Shown: positions 14,090 to 27,300 of the stretch, one piece after another
Layout: each line of letters opens with the position of its first letter
How positions within the stretch are numbered: the first letter of the stretch is position 1
Assembly (NCBI GenBank): GCA_940671915.1
Contig: CALNVZ010003432.1
Coordinates: 8,468,263-8,532,262, forward strand
Direction: 5' to 3'
DNA length: 64,000 nt
Origin: Paracentrotus lividus
Taxonomy: Eukaryota; Echinodermata; Echinoidea; Camarodonta; Echinidae
Translations under genes and position numbers: made by a program
The notes under the pieces: generated by a model
Told to the model about the DNA's origin: nothing
Database searches by the model: none
The model's input: the letters and a program-made list of their open reading frames with translations, nothing else

Positions 14090-14990
14090 GTATTGTATTG
14101 CATTGTCTTGATTTATTACCAATATATTGCAAAATATACATGCAGAATTCAATATAAATATGCATTTGGTAAATCACGCCTATTAATAATAACTGTAATT
14201 GCTACTAAAAGCATTTAAGAGTCTGAAAAACCATGACTATTTCATATTTGATTTAAAATCATTAATGATCTATCGTATTCATAATTAAGCCAAAAATGAA
14301 TACGCAGTTTCATAACAATGGCTTTATTTCATTCATGTAATTTTGATAAAATTTCATTTGAAGGGACTGAATTACCAAGCTAACCAGGTTCCTTTAATTT
14401 TATTCATTGTTATATCATCAGAAAATATTAATTTCGATTATGAATTAATACACAAGGCAAGCCTAATGATTTATTGCTTAATGATTATTCGGTAAAAAAA
14501 ATAAATAAAATAAAATAACAAAATAAATTTAAAATAATTAAAATTTAAAAATATTCCTTAAGATTCTGGAAACCGAGACTACTTTATATTTAATTCATTA
14601 AAATATAAATTATGAATAATAGCCTGATGATAATTAGGCCAATAATTCAATTTTTCCAAAATTTCATTTGAAGGGCCTGAAATGCCAAGACAATTCATAT
14701 TCCATTATTTATACTTTGTTATGTTTATAATGTCGCCAGAAAAGATTAATTTCAATTATAAATTAATACACAAGGCAGGTCTAGACCTAATAACTAATAA
14801 CAATTTTTATTTAATGATATTACATCACCACATGCACTCACACACACACACACACACACACACAATAATAAAAAGAGTTTGAAAACCAAGACTATTAAAA
14901 ATCATGAATAATAATGACAATTAACTTGTAACAATTAGGCCAATAATTCAAGTTTGAAAAAATTTCCATTCTAAGGGTCTGCAAAAAAAA
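14090..14990. repeat. Three degenerate tandem units of about 330 bp
   Basis: A short block of the form GAGTCTGAAAAACCATGACTA recurs near 14,218, 14,562 and 14,874. Each is followed by AT-rich sequence and then TTTCATTTGAAGGG and AATTAATACACAAGGCA-type blocks (first two units most complete). Spacings are about 344 and 312 bp. A CA microsatellite lies at 14,839-14,864 between units two and three. There is no coding potential beyond chance frames. Confidence 0.75.
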
Positions 14991-15148
14991 GACTAGGCAT
15001 CGAAATTTGCGTTGAATTCGTGAAGTGATATTGATGCGTTCACATTGTTGAAAAATGCGTATTTTGGGTGATCGCGATATTGAGGTGGTCGCTGAGCTTG
15101 GGCGCTCGCTTCAGCTTGGTGTATACGATGATCGAAAATATTATCACA

Positions 15149-15170
15149 TACGTACGTACGTACGTACGTA
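15149..15170. repeat. (TACG)n microsatellite upstream of exon 1
   Basis: Five and a half perfect copies of a self-complementary tetranucleotide lie about 120 bp upstream of the predicted hexokinase start codon. They are probably in the promoter or 5' UTR. The repeat can form cruciform DNA and is rich in CpG. Confidence 0.95.
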
Positions 15171-15286
15171 TGCATATCTGTCGTCTGCAAGCACCCAACG
15201 TAGTCAGTCCGACCTTCGATCTCAAGTTGCTAACTCCTCCGATTTATTTTGGTTTGCTTTTTACCTGGAAGGGTAAACTCATCAAG

Positions 15287-15319
15287 ATGCCTAGCGAACA
15301 GAATTCAGAATTTCCCAGT
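15287..15319 (+). CDS. Hexokinase exon 1 (start codon, 11 residues)
   Basis: ATG opens MPSEQNSEFPS and is followed directly by a strong donor, GTAAGT, in phase 0. Exon 2 needs exactly that phase, and the resulting length of 465 fits the family. Vertebrate hexokinase first exons also end in phase 0 (recalled knowledge). The same frame stays open upstream to an ATG at 15,068, running through the TACG repeat. A 73-residue extension is thus formally possible, but it has no hexokinase character. A different upstream first exon cannot be excluded. Confidence 0.65.
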
Positions 15320-18300
15320 GTAAGTATAGAATACGTTTATAGTAATGATTTATCACTATTTTAATAGTTTCTATTCAAAACATGAGCGCTATCTGCGCTA
15401 GACTTGCTGTTTCGATAACTAGGTATCATAGACAGCGCTGGCGACGGGGGCTGGTCGGTCTACCGTTTCGACGCACTCACCCAAGCTCCACGGAGGCACA
15501 GGCGGAAAACTACTGCTGCTGCTCGTTCAGACAGTGAAGTGTAGACTTACCTCGTGCCTACTGTAGTCGTAGAATAATGATACGATATGATATTTTGATA
15601 TGTGGCATGCAAAAGTAAGATTCAACTTTATAATGACCGTAGATGGGCGTAGCCATAGACTACGGGGCTGGAGGTAGGTGGGGAATCGGTGGGGGGGGGG
15701 GGTGGCTGCAATGCAGGTCAGGACTTTGGAATGTTGTCTCTTTTCAGAGTGCTGTGAAATAGTACGTGCAGGGGGGGGGGGGTACTTGCTCGAGTATTTT
15801 GGTCTTAGAAACTAGTAAGAGATCGAGCGTGATGACCTAGTTAAGATCTTATAAGGGTTTATAAAAAAAAAGCTGTTTGGCTGTGTAAAATTAATTCCAC
15901 GTCCCAATCGTCCCCACCTGCTCCATTTTTTTCACCCCTACCCCTCCCCCCTCTTTTTTGTTTTTTGTTTTTGTTTCATATTTATTTGATAATTTCATTC
16001 TTATTTTCGTCTTCTTTTTGAAAAGGTTTGAATGGCAAAACATCCTGATGATGGGAGCTATAAATATTCGAGAAAATATCTACTTCGACATAAGGCTATC
16101 TATAGCAATGAAAACAAAAATCACAAACTTCCCAAACTAGTCCAAAATCTTGAAATAACTGTTCGCGGAAATATTGGTTTGGGCCTATATACAGTACTAT
16201 AATATGTAAATAGCTATATATGGCCTAACAATGATTCAAATATCTTATGGAATAATATATCCTACATGTAGCTGTTGAAGAAAATTTTTAATGAAATCAA
16301 GTTCATTTGCAAATAAAATTCATTTTAGGGTCATGGTTGATGCACGTAAAATATATTTATATTTTGATATATCTTCTCCATTAAAAAAAAATCTGGATGA
16401 TACATCTATTTGGCCTCATATAGGAGCATACAAATGTTTGAATCTGAATGAGAGATACAATTATGAGGCTCTACATGAAGTACTATCATAATGCAAACAT
16501 TGACTCCCCAGTGACCCAATAGTATATTTGTACAAATTCTTAATCCTTCACTTCAAAATTTGCACTTCATTTACCCAAACTGCCCAACCCACCTCATGAC
16601 CCTTACCCAAATATCTGGGCTCACACTTAATATTTTTATATTACATGTGTCTTAATATTATTTTACAATTTAATAATAAAAATATACTTTGTTTACTCCA
16701 AATTAATGTGGCATGCAAAGGTTTGGTGTTTTACAATATGTACATGTTTCAATCCAATATCTATCTCTTTCAGACACTAATTTCACAGACATAGTTGATG
16801 ATTAACTTTGCAACAAAAAGTTATATAATCAATATACTGCAGAATTAGAACGATGCGATTCTATTAAGCCCTGATTGCCAAGAAAGAGGCCTAAAGTGCA
16901 TTGTTGCACAACATGGAAAGGTCAAAGGTCACTTTGCTACTTAATGTTATAATCTATCTTGACCAATGACTTAATAAAATGGTATGTTACTACTATGGAT
17001 AGAAAATGGACAGGTGTACAAAGTAGATAAATGAGTTTTATTTTCAGACTAGAGTGTATTTGTGTATTAAAGGGTTAAAGGTCACTTGTCATGTGATTTG
17101 GTTTTTTAATTTTTTAATTTTTTCATATCTTATAACGATAAAATGGATGCATTCATTTTCATAATGCTTAATGTTCTTTAATATAAGGGTCAAAGGATAC
17201 TCGTCATGTGACATGGCCTCTCAGCTCAAGTTCCCAACCTGTTCATATCTTATCAAGATAAAATGGACTCATTACTATTTTCAGTGTGCTTTCAGTGTGC
17301 TTTCTTTTTTCTTTTTTTCCTGTATATCGTCACTGTTTTTACGAACCGTCATGAACCTAATTTTAGGTCAAATTTTCGAAATTGAGTTTTTTTGATATTC
17401 TGAAAGCCTATATTTAACTCTATCGAATTACCAAATTTCAGTTCGAAATCTGCATTATTTTAGGAGTAATAGCAAATTAAAATTTCGTTCAAAACGGCAT
17501 ATCCATTCCAGTGATTTTATGAAGCGTTCTAAACCACTGTTTCTGTATTATAGCAGTCTCCAGAAGGGCGCGCAACCCGACCTAGATATGCATGGCGTTG
17601 TGCGTATGCATTGAGTGATTTTACGAACCGTCATATCCTGTGGGTTTATGACGCTAAAAAACAAAAACCTGGTACGCATGATTTTACGAAGTGTCCTCCA
17701 TGTAGACCCCCTGTTTTTCGTAAAAACAATCAGTTTCTAAAATACAATCTTCTATTTTATTCTAAATATTTAAAAATCAAGCTCAAATATTGAATAATTG
17801 TTTTCATATTGTAGAATTATAGAATTTATCCTGCTCGTTGATATAACTAATTCCTGTGGTCCTTTGAAGTGCGAAGTTATGAACGTCGGAAGAACATCTA
17901 AACTTTGAACGCGATTATCTCAAAAACTGGTTTTCGGGACTCCCCGAGGTCTGTGACGGTTCGTAAAATCACTGACGATATGTAGGCCCTAAGGGTTCAA
18001 AGATGGTCATCCTGCTAAACCTGTTCATATCTTATAAAGGGGAAGCATGATTATTTTTGCTTTTTTCAAAGTGTCTTTTTATCTACGACACTGTGTGATT
18101 CATTGAATGGAAGGCCCTGTGTCACAGTGAATCTTTTGAGGATTATTGATCTTAATAGTGTTAATACCAAATGTAGTTGGTAGTGTTTGTGCCGATCTGT
18201 AAAGTTGGCATATCGTCATTTCATCATTTTTAAAGAATTAAATTTCCAGCTGACATCTTTTCACTTTGGTGCACAATGAGAAAAGAAAGGGATATTGTGA

Positions 18301-21300
18301 CCTTTGGAAAAATCAAGGCTTGACATATGTACATGTAGTTGTAATTGAACCTTTCAAAAATACATGTTGATTTTATAGTCATTAATGATAATGATAATTA
18401 AAAGTATAACGCCAAACACTGAATAGCATATTACTTCAAAAGTCCCTATTAACTCCACAATAATATTATGCAGCATTATTACTCTATTAACCCTATTTAC
18501 CCTATTAACCTCACCCGGGTTGAGTAAAGCACAATGTGGATTGATTTCTTGCTATATATGAAATAAATGCCACGTTAGTTGGATTGTAGAGGCCAATATG
18601 AGCACTTGAGAGAAACATTTTGAACTGCCTTGAACTGTTATTCAACTATATACACTGTCAGTGTTATTCAATGATATCTTCTGTTTACATACAGCTTAGT
18701 GCTATCTTACTGATTATTTCCCCTGATCGGGAGCGAGAGAGATCATCGTACGATATTGCTTTATAGGCTGGATACATTTTACAATGTCGCTCAGGAACTC
18801 AACATGATCTACTTAGGCTAATTGCATTTGCCCCTTAAACAAAACGAAATAATACATATACCCTCTACTTGTGTGTAGACACCATCAAACAAAGTAATAT
18901 TTTGATATTAATTCCAAAATTATCATTAAAGTTAGCATTTTACTATAGTTAAGATGAGTGATATTTCCCCAATTTAAACTTGAAATCCGCTTTATTTTTT
19001 TTATTTTTTTTTTTTTAATGGAAAGTGAACAACACTATAATTTTGTTTTATTTCAATTTTGAAACTATCTTTTCAGACAGGCTTTTACTGGAAGTGTAAA
19101 AGATCAGGTGCTTTAAGGGGTCATGCCAACCTGACCCCCCCCCCCCACACCTCCCCCACCAGTCCAAATTGTAGATTATTTTTTTTCCTAGAGTGGATAT
19201 CACCCTTTTTAAAATTTAAAATGCATTAAAAATTTTGTTTACTGAATATTGCCATACTGTGAGCACATGGGCACAATATTGATCAATGAGTGTGTTGTGC
19301 ATGCACATGAAAGCCTACCAGAAATACAAACAATGCTCTTCTCTTTTTAAATGCAGGATATTTATGAAGCCATTGAAATTGATACTATTGTTCATAAGCA
19401 CTTTTAAAATAATTAACAATTATTCAATACCGTTTATTATGAAAACTGATTGCATCATGTACAAAATGCACTTGAAAAAGAAAATATGTTACACGCTTTT
19501 AAGGATAAAAGCTACTTTATTTCATTATGTATATTTTTTACTTAGGAAAATAGCAGTATTTTTGTATTGTACATTGGAAGGCAAATTTAGTGACTAGCCC
19601 ATAGTACTTTGTAGATGTACATGTACCATGTGGACAGTAGGCCCTACTGTCCCCATCGTGGCTTTACAAATTATACCCGGGAGTTTGCATACCCCAATTT
19701 AGATCAATGATTCTGGCCCCAATATTGACATTCTATGGTGATAAATCAAGTTAGACTGGTCAAAGTCTCCATTTTATTTTGCTATTCAATCTGCTTTTGG
19801 ATGAAGACCAAATTTAACACTTCCTACTTGGAACTTAGTTGCATAAAATATGCTTGGATGTGAATTTGAAATGTGTTGATAATCTTAATGAGAATCTAGT
19901 GTAGTGGAAAAGATGAACAAAATTGTGAGTTTCCTAATCTTCTAATTTTATAAATTTCATGATAAAAAGGTCCTCTTTGAAGGATTGCTATATACCCCAA
20001 ATCCCCACCCTACCCCCCCCCCCAAAAAAAAAAAAGAAAGAAGAAAAAGCGGGTCCATTAATTCATAAAGACAAGGTGGTTGTATATTTTTTGGTGCAGT
20101 GTCATTACAGATTGATTGATCTTAGTAATAGTATTCTACCTCTCCTTTTTTTATTGCCGAAGGGCTTTGCAACCAACATGTGTAGATGAAGAACAGAATA
20201 TTATCATCGGTGTAAGGAATATTGCAATCCTAGTGAGATGATTTTCTACAATGTTTTTGATATTTGATTGTAACCATTTTGTTATTTCAAAACAAAAGAT
20301 GTACACTCAATATAAGAAATTACTCCTCCACAATAATATTAATAATATATAAAAAGAAAAGAAATGAAATTGGTTTCAAGGCAAGTGGTGATAGAAATGT
20401 ATCTTGCATTTTAGAAGAAGATTATCATGCTTTTAATGAGGAGCAGTCTCTTACAGATTGATCGATTGATATTATTGTGATATTACATTGTAGTCCTTTG
20501 TATAAGATAAAGGCGGAACATTGCCTTTATGCAGATTGAGGTGTACAAAAAAACGGTTGCGAAGTGCGTGTAGGCCTACACATTGCCAATCAATGTTGAT
20601 GACGTTACAATATTCGGTCATCATTGTGTAGTCATGTACATACTGCATGTGCTTTAAGTGGGAATGCTCTAGATATCTATTATCTTGATAATGATATTCT
20701 AATTATAGCTGTCATGATGATTAGTGCAATAAAGTAAAAGAAGCAGAGAAATGAATAATTATGCCATGACAGTTTTAATAGCAAGTCCCTCCCCACTTCC
20801 CTGTAATAGAGAATGTATTATGAAAGCTGGTCTTACAATGTATCTTTTGAGACAACTAGTGATATATGAGAGTTAATTAGCTAATAATCTTTTGGAAAGC
20901 TAAAGAGAAAAGAACTTGAATTGCTATTTGGTAATATTATTATTGTGATATAAATGTAAATGTACCGAGTAGTGGATAATTATGTTCACATTCAAGTGGG
21001 CCTACATGTATGGTAAATTATAAAAACTAAACTTTTGCTCACAGTATTGGAACCATAAAAACTCTAGTAGATTAGTTGAATAAAATGTTTTCAGAAATGA
21101 CATTTTAATTTGTTTGTCTTTTGTGCTGCAAGAGGTTAAGGCCCTCGTTAAAGGCTTTGTACTGACCCAAGACCTTCAGTACAAGGTATCTTGGAAAGAT
21201 TCTGAGATGAGATGAATATAGTCTTTCCAGAAATGCGTATCGGGACAAGTACCCCCTAAACAATAACCCCCGGGATAGCCACCCCCAGATAGGGTTAGGG

Positions 21301-24300
21301 TTTGGTGTAGGGCTAGGTGGTAGATTTTTGGTTGGGGTAATTGTCCAGGGGTTGGTTGTACAAGAACCCCAGAAATTATTAAATTATTTTTTTAAAATTC
21401 ATTTCTTTGTCATTTTTTATTTATAGGAGGTCACCGCTCTCATTAAAGGCTTTGAACTGACCCGAGACCTTCAGTATGAAATCATGGGAAGACTTGAAGA
21501 TGAGATGAATAAAGGATTGAAGGCGGCTCTCAATCCCACAGCTAAGATAAAGATGTTACCAACCTATGTTACATCGTTACCAGATGGATCAGGTATTCCA
21601 TGACATTTGGTCCAGTGACAATGGCCCATACTCTCCAAAGTGGTTTTCAAAACTGTGGACTTGAACCATTGATTATGAACATTTTTTGTAATAATTACGC
21701 TTAATTTAGCTTATTATGCTTAAACCATAGCAACAAGCTTAATTAAGTGCGCTGTGACAAAAGCACACATCCATATTGGACCTTTCGCAATGTCAGCATT
21801 GAATTAAATGAAATCATTACACAAAATTTATATAATCCATGGTTTAAGTCCACGGTTTTGTAAACCACTTTCGAGAATATAAGCCAATAAATTCCGTACA
21901 TTTATAGAACGGCTAACTTCAAACCCTGGACTTTACATTATGCCCTATCCCAAACCTAACCCTATATTAGTATAACCCTTCATCTCAGATGTTATAACTA
22001 CAGTCTGTGTCAAATAAAATGGTACAATTGGAAAACATTTTTTTATAGTGTGAAGGTTAATATCAACATGGTATTGTTTATTATTTTCATAAAGCAGGAA
22101 TATCACTCTTCTGCAATTTTTTTCATCACATTTGGTGCAGTATTTTTTGAGATATGACTAATTTTCTACAATCAAGGAAAATCCATTTTTCGCACGCCGT
22201 CCCATGCCTTTGTGTACGATTTCGCATAATGACCGTGAACGATTTCGCATAATGACCGTGAACGATTTCGCATAATGACCGTGAACAATAGACAATAGAC
22301 CAGAACAATAGAAGTGCGTAATTTCGATTTGTTCCTCGTCGCACAAAACTTAGCATAACTTTTGTTTTACGAAAGCAAATTATACAGGACAAAGCGCATC
22401 AGCAAGAAAAATCTTTTGGCTTTAATTTGGTACCACAAACACACATTATATGAAAAGATTTCACACCTAAATGATTTTTTTCCCCGACTGTACCATTTTT
22501 TTTTACACAGACTGTATATAGCCCAGAGCAATATTATTGTCACAGGAACAAATGCTGTGTCCCTGGTTTGTCCATCAAGCAAGTATTAAACAACCAGTAA
22601 ATAAAGCGAGAGTTTTTATTGTACAAGACGCTTTCATGGGTAGTCCAAAATTTGAGTCGATGAAATGATTCTGTGACATTTGCCGCTAAGTAAATTCCAG
22701 GCAGTAATCAGATGACTAACTTCAACATTGGACTTGGCCTATTAACACTTTAACTTACCTTTAACATATCCTATAAACCTAACCTAAAACCCTAATATTG
22801 CAATAATAATCCTACATCTTGTACCAAATAAAGCCTAGAGCAATTATTGAAGGAGCACATACATTTATCTTGTCACCATCAACCAAGTTCCAACCAGTGA
22901 ATCTGTAAAGCTAGAATCTTTGTTGTGCAAGACATTTTCTTGGGTGTCTAAACCAATTTTAAGTGAATTAATCATGATATTTATAAAGGTTTGTCATTTA
23001 TGATAAATAATTGCTTCAAAAAGGGCCATCATTAGAAATACAATGGGGTCCTATATGTATTGGCATACATTGATTTCACTGTTCTGTACTTGAATTCAAC
23101 GTTGCATTGAAAGCTAAATTTTTAACCCTTATCAATATGTTGCTCTTGTTTTGTTTTTGATTTTGTTTTTTTTTTTTTTTTTTTTTTTTGTTTCTTAATG
23201 GCAGTATTTAGGTAGGGTATGTGGGAGGGCTTTTTCACAAATTAAGTAAAATATTTCTGTTTAAAATCTTCAGGCATTCTTTCTTTAACACTGCTTTTTT
23301 TATCAGGTCCTACAAGTACACATTTCCTGTATGATTAAGTATTCACTACAGGGATGTACTTTTATATTTCTATTCACTGCATATATACTGTATCTTTCAC
23401 TTCGTGTGCTAAAACTTGCTTTATCTGTGAGCAAACATAAAATTGCTGCCCATTAAAAGATAAGTTGGTAAATATAAAAGGTCAAACTCAATCAATATCA
23501 ATCATTCATCCAGATAACCGGTGTCAAGCTCTCAAATTTACGTGGGGTCAAACTGTCAAACCCACCTACAGCTTGTCTTCTTCCTTGGATTAGGGCCAAA
23601 ACTAGGAAAAAACTTGTCATTCTCAGGAGAGTCTATATAGGCTCACTTGTATAACATCTGTCTTTTTTGGTTGAACTACCATTGGATTTTAGAACTGTGC
23701 CATAGTCATAAAAGAAGTTGTATGTCCTGTTTTAACTACATTTACTGTTTCTAAACTACATATTGGACCTAAATAACGTACACAAACTAATGTAGCCATG
23801 TGAAATTTAAAACTGACGTTAATGTATGAAGTACATGTATACACTGATGCATTGGACCAATACAAAGAGACTTTGGAGGTGGATATTATTCTGCTTTTGG
23901 GCAGTTCCAAGCAAAACAGGACATGGAGCTGAAATTTCAATGTGCCGCTGTGCCTTTGAAAATGCAAATTAGGATCTGAAATTACCACAAAGGCTTCTTT
24001 ACAATACAACCAATCATTTAAGTTAAAAAAATTTGGAATTCAGTATTCTTGCGCTGAATAATGGATCGAACCCAAATTTGCACGTATGGGACTATGGGGC
24101 TTTAAATGCCTCTAATTCTTATATCTAGTCACTTTTTGCCTTTTTTTGGGGCTTAATGTAATTATCATGGACTACTCCAACAAACTTTGGTATTAATATT
24201 TGTTTATAATGCATTTCTCCTCATGAAAAAGACCGGGAAACCAGATGTCACTCCGTAACCGTCACTCCGTAACCGTCACTCCGTAACCGGACATGTGTTC

Positions 24301-27300
24301 AAGTTTCAAGTCATAATTAACAAAATATTCAACCAATTTTTTTATGCAAGCTGGCATATTATACCTAGAATAACATAGAATCCAATCCGTAACTCAAAAT
24401 TGTGATAGCCATTTAAATTTCTCAGAGTTTAAGCAAAATGTTTTCTGCTCAAATATGCATGTCCATTTTGCGTCACTCCGTAACCATGATTATGAATATT
24501 CATATCTCATTAATTAAGAGGATCACTATAAAAAATATTATCATTTTGAAAAGAGGGTACCATCAGCTTTTGTCATGAACCATTTCTTTGTTCATAAAGA
24601 TTAAAGTATGGATGATAAACTTGTTTGAATGCTGAAATGTTGCTTCTGAATGTCACTCCATTACCTTGGAACTGCCCTTTTATAGAATTTGTGTTGAAAG
24701 TTGAGCTTTCAATTTCATTTGTATTGATCTGTTTCCAGTCGTATGACATCTAAAACCTGGAGTAAATAAAAGCATCCTCTGGTGCAATATGATATTTTAT
24801 TAGAGAGTTAAAGGAAGCATGCGTAGAGTAATGGAAAATGCCATCTCTTTATGCACACTCAGAATTATTTGCATTGGAAATCTTCTCTTTCAACAGCGGG
24901 TCAAATAAAAATCTAAGAAGCAAACTCTTTGTCTGCCAACCAATTCATTATTAAGTGTCTGATGTAGGCATGTATTTACTGTATATCGTCGGCCTCATCA
25001 TGCCAAAAGGGCCTTAACGTTTTTTATGTACAATATGAATGACTTTTAAAAACGTTAAGGCCCTTTTTGCATAAGGCCGACGATATGTACATGTATCTCA
25101 GCTTTCAATGGAAGAAAAGGGTAGTTACAGAGAGTTGTCATGGGTACTATTGGTTGATCAAACACACAATCTTTCATTATATGTACACGAAGTAGATCAA
25201 ACAAGGAACCTATTTTCAATGGCCTAAATCCACCAAGATAACGAATTTGGTCATAAAGAAGCAGAAAATGAAAACCTACATCAGTTTAGATAACAAAATT
25301 CTAATATTTAAAGGTGTAAAAGGCAACTCTGTGAAGAAGAAGTAGATTTTTTCTGTTTTATAATAAAATGATATATATCAAACATATAACCCATCATCAA
25401 GAATGCTTTAATACTTTCATTTATTTATGGAATCCCAAGCAATATTTGTTGTAATAGATCATCATGAATGATCAAAACATAACAAACAAGAGAGCTCCTG
25501 ATACATGTATTTCTACTCTTCTGACTGTTTTTTTTTTGGGGGGGGAAGGGGGGGGGGGGCAATAGCCCTTTGGGTATCAGCAAGTAACGGTTGACCGGTA
25601 GGCAAATTGCAGCAAAATGGGGAGATGAAATTTGATTGGTTCACTGCTGCTCAGCTGACTTCAAAAAGTCTCATTGAAAAGTATAAAAATTGTAAATTCA
25701 GCGACCAGTATCTTCCCTGGTTTTCGATTCAAACTCTTCCATTCAACCTCTTTATTAATATAATTTCTTTTTTGCTCCTGTCTCATCTTCTAAAATCTTG
25801 TAGAGGATGATGACTTTCTAGCCTCAGATCTTTTGAAGTTAGCTAAGCATACCAATTTGCAAGTGACTTCACAGAGTTGCTTAAATTGTTTTCTAACAAG
25901 TGTTATCTTTAAAACAATTACAACTTTAAAAAATTTTGTTTTAACCATTGGTTCATACAAATGTACATGTATAACAAGCAAGGGAGAAATCTCTATTGTA
26001 GCTTGAACTACATACATGTACATTAAAGTTTCTTTTCTTGGCTGTGTTTCAAACCATTTCATTCAGTAGCGGACGTAGGCTGACATCACACAATTAAAAG
26101 AATCGGCCCATGCCCAAACATAATAGAGCAGCTATTGTCCCCAGACAATTGGACCTGCAGTTTCCTTAGAAATATGAAATCTCTTGGATCCGCACCTGTC
26201 ATTCGACCTCTTTTCTATTTCGCTTTCTTTCAAAATCTTTGCAGAGGATGGTGACTTCCTGGCCTTGGATCTTGGAGGGTCTAAATTCCGTGTGTTGTGG
26301 GTTAAGATCAAGGGTGGCAAGAGTAAAACCTGTATGGATGTTTATTCTATACCTCCAGAAGTAATGAGAGGTCCAGGTGATCAGGTAATTTCTATATTTA
26401 TATTTGGAATTATATTTGGGGTTATCTAATATTAAAGATGGCAAGAACATGATATTGTTATTTGTTTTAATCCCAAAAAGGCAGTTGTTTTGACGACATA
26501 CATGTATGTGAATGTTTATTCCTTTCCACTTAACCCTTTAGCACCTAAACCGCCCTAGACCACCCCTCAGCTTACTCACTAAAACCGCCCCAAGCCACCC
26601 CTGTTTTATGCATGCTATAGTCATGATAATATGAAAAAATATGTGATCAAATATGACGTTATTTGTTGTGCATTACACATTGGTTGTGTGCTGTCCGATT
26701 CTGCACAAAACGAGTATTTTTTACGAGAACTTCTTATTGAAAAACCCTGATGTATACACAGCAAAACCTTTTCCGTTAGGGAGTAAGCTGACACTTTTCC
26801 CCGCAGTCTCTAGGTGCTAAAAGGGTTAAAGTGATGAGAGGGCTGGGTAATCAGAGAACAAGACAATATAGCGATGCTTACGCAATCCTTTCTAGTTCTC
26901 CAGAGGTAATGAGAAAGACTGGTAAGCCAGTGATCAGGTAATGATTATATTTATCTTTTATCTACCCCCTGGACAACTTCAGGACGAATAACCTACCCCT
27001 AGACAATTACCCCCAGGACAACTACCATGAGAAATATAGGGTTAGGGTTAGGTGGCAGATTTTTGGTGAGGGGTAGTGTTCTGGGGGGTGGGTAGTTTTT
27101 GTAGAACCCCCCCTGGACAACTTTCAATTGACATTCCCCCTCAACCCCCAGTGTTTAGGTTAGTGATAAATTTACAAGGTAGTCTCTTAGTGGCAATTGT
27201 GTGTGTTGGGGTGTAGCATAGCATATTATCGTGATAATCAACAAATGAATAAAAAAATTAATAAATTACCTGGGACCCTTGACAATTGTTCTTCTACAAA

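Larger units (their letters stand above)
16915..18060. repeat. Degenerate tandem units split by a transposon
   Basis: Blocks like GGGTCAAAGG...CATGTGAC and CATATCTTATAACGATAAAATGG recur near 16,915, 17,070, 17,187 and 17,998. The last copy is separated from the others by the TIR element at 17,325-17,980. The simplest reading is an older tandem repeat later interrupted by that insertion. Confidence 0.6.
15320..21429 (+). other. Hexokinase intron 1
   Basis: The intron is 6.1 kb. Its start (15,370-15,580) is GC-richer than the rest and could hold 5' regulatory DNA. Poly-G runs lie at about 15,690-15,702 and 15,770-15,782. Nothing gene-like is seen at 15,790-16,900 or 18,060-21,100 apart from homopolymers (poly-C/poly-A near 19,134-19,146 and 20,012-20,036) and AT-rich simple sequence. 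Repeats and relics inside it are listed separately. Confidence 0.75.
21593..26244 (+). other. Hexokinase intron 2
   Basis: 4.65 kb. Apart from the listed minisatellite, TIR elements and exon 3 relic it holds AT-rich unique DNA, poly-T at about 23,167-23,189 and a poly-G run at 25,540-25,559. Blocks around AAACCTAACC (21,951 and 22,786) suggest weak internal duplication. No other gene is seen. Confidence 0.75.
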
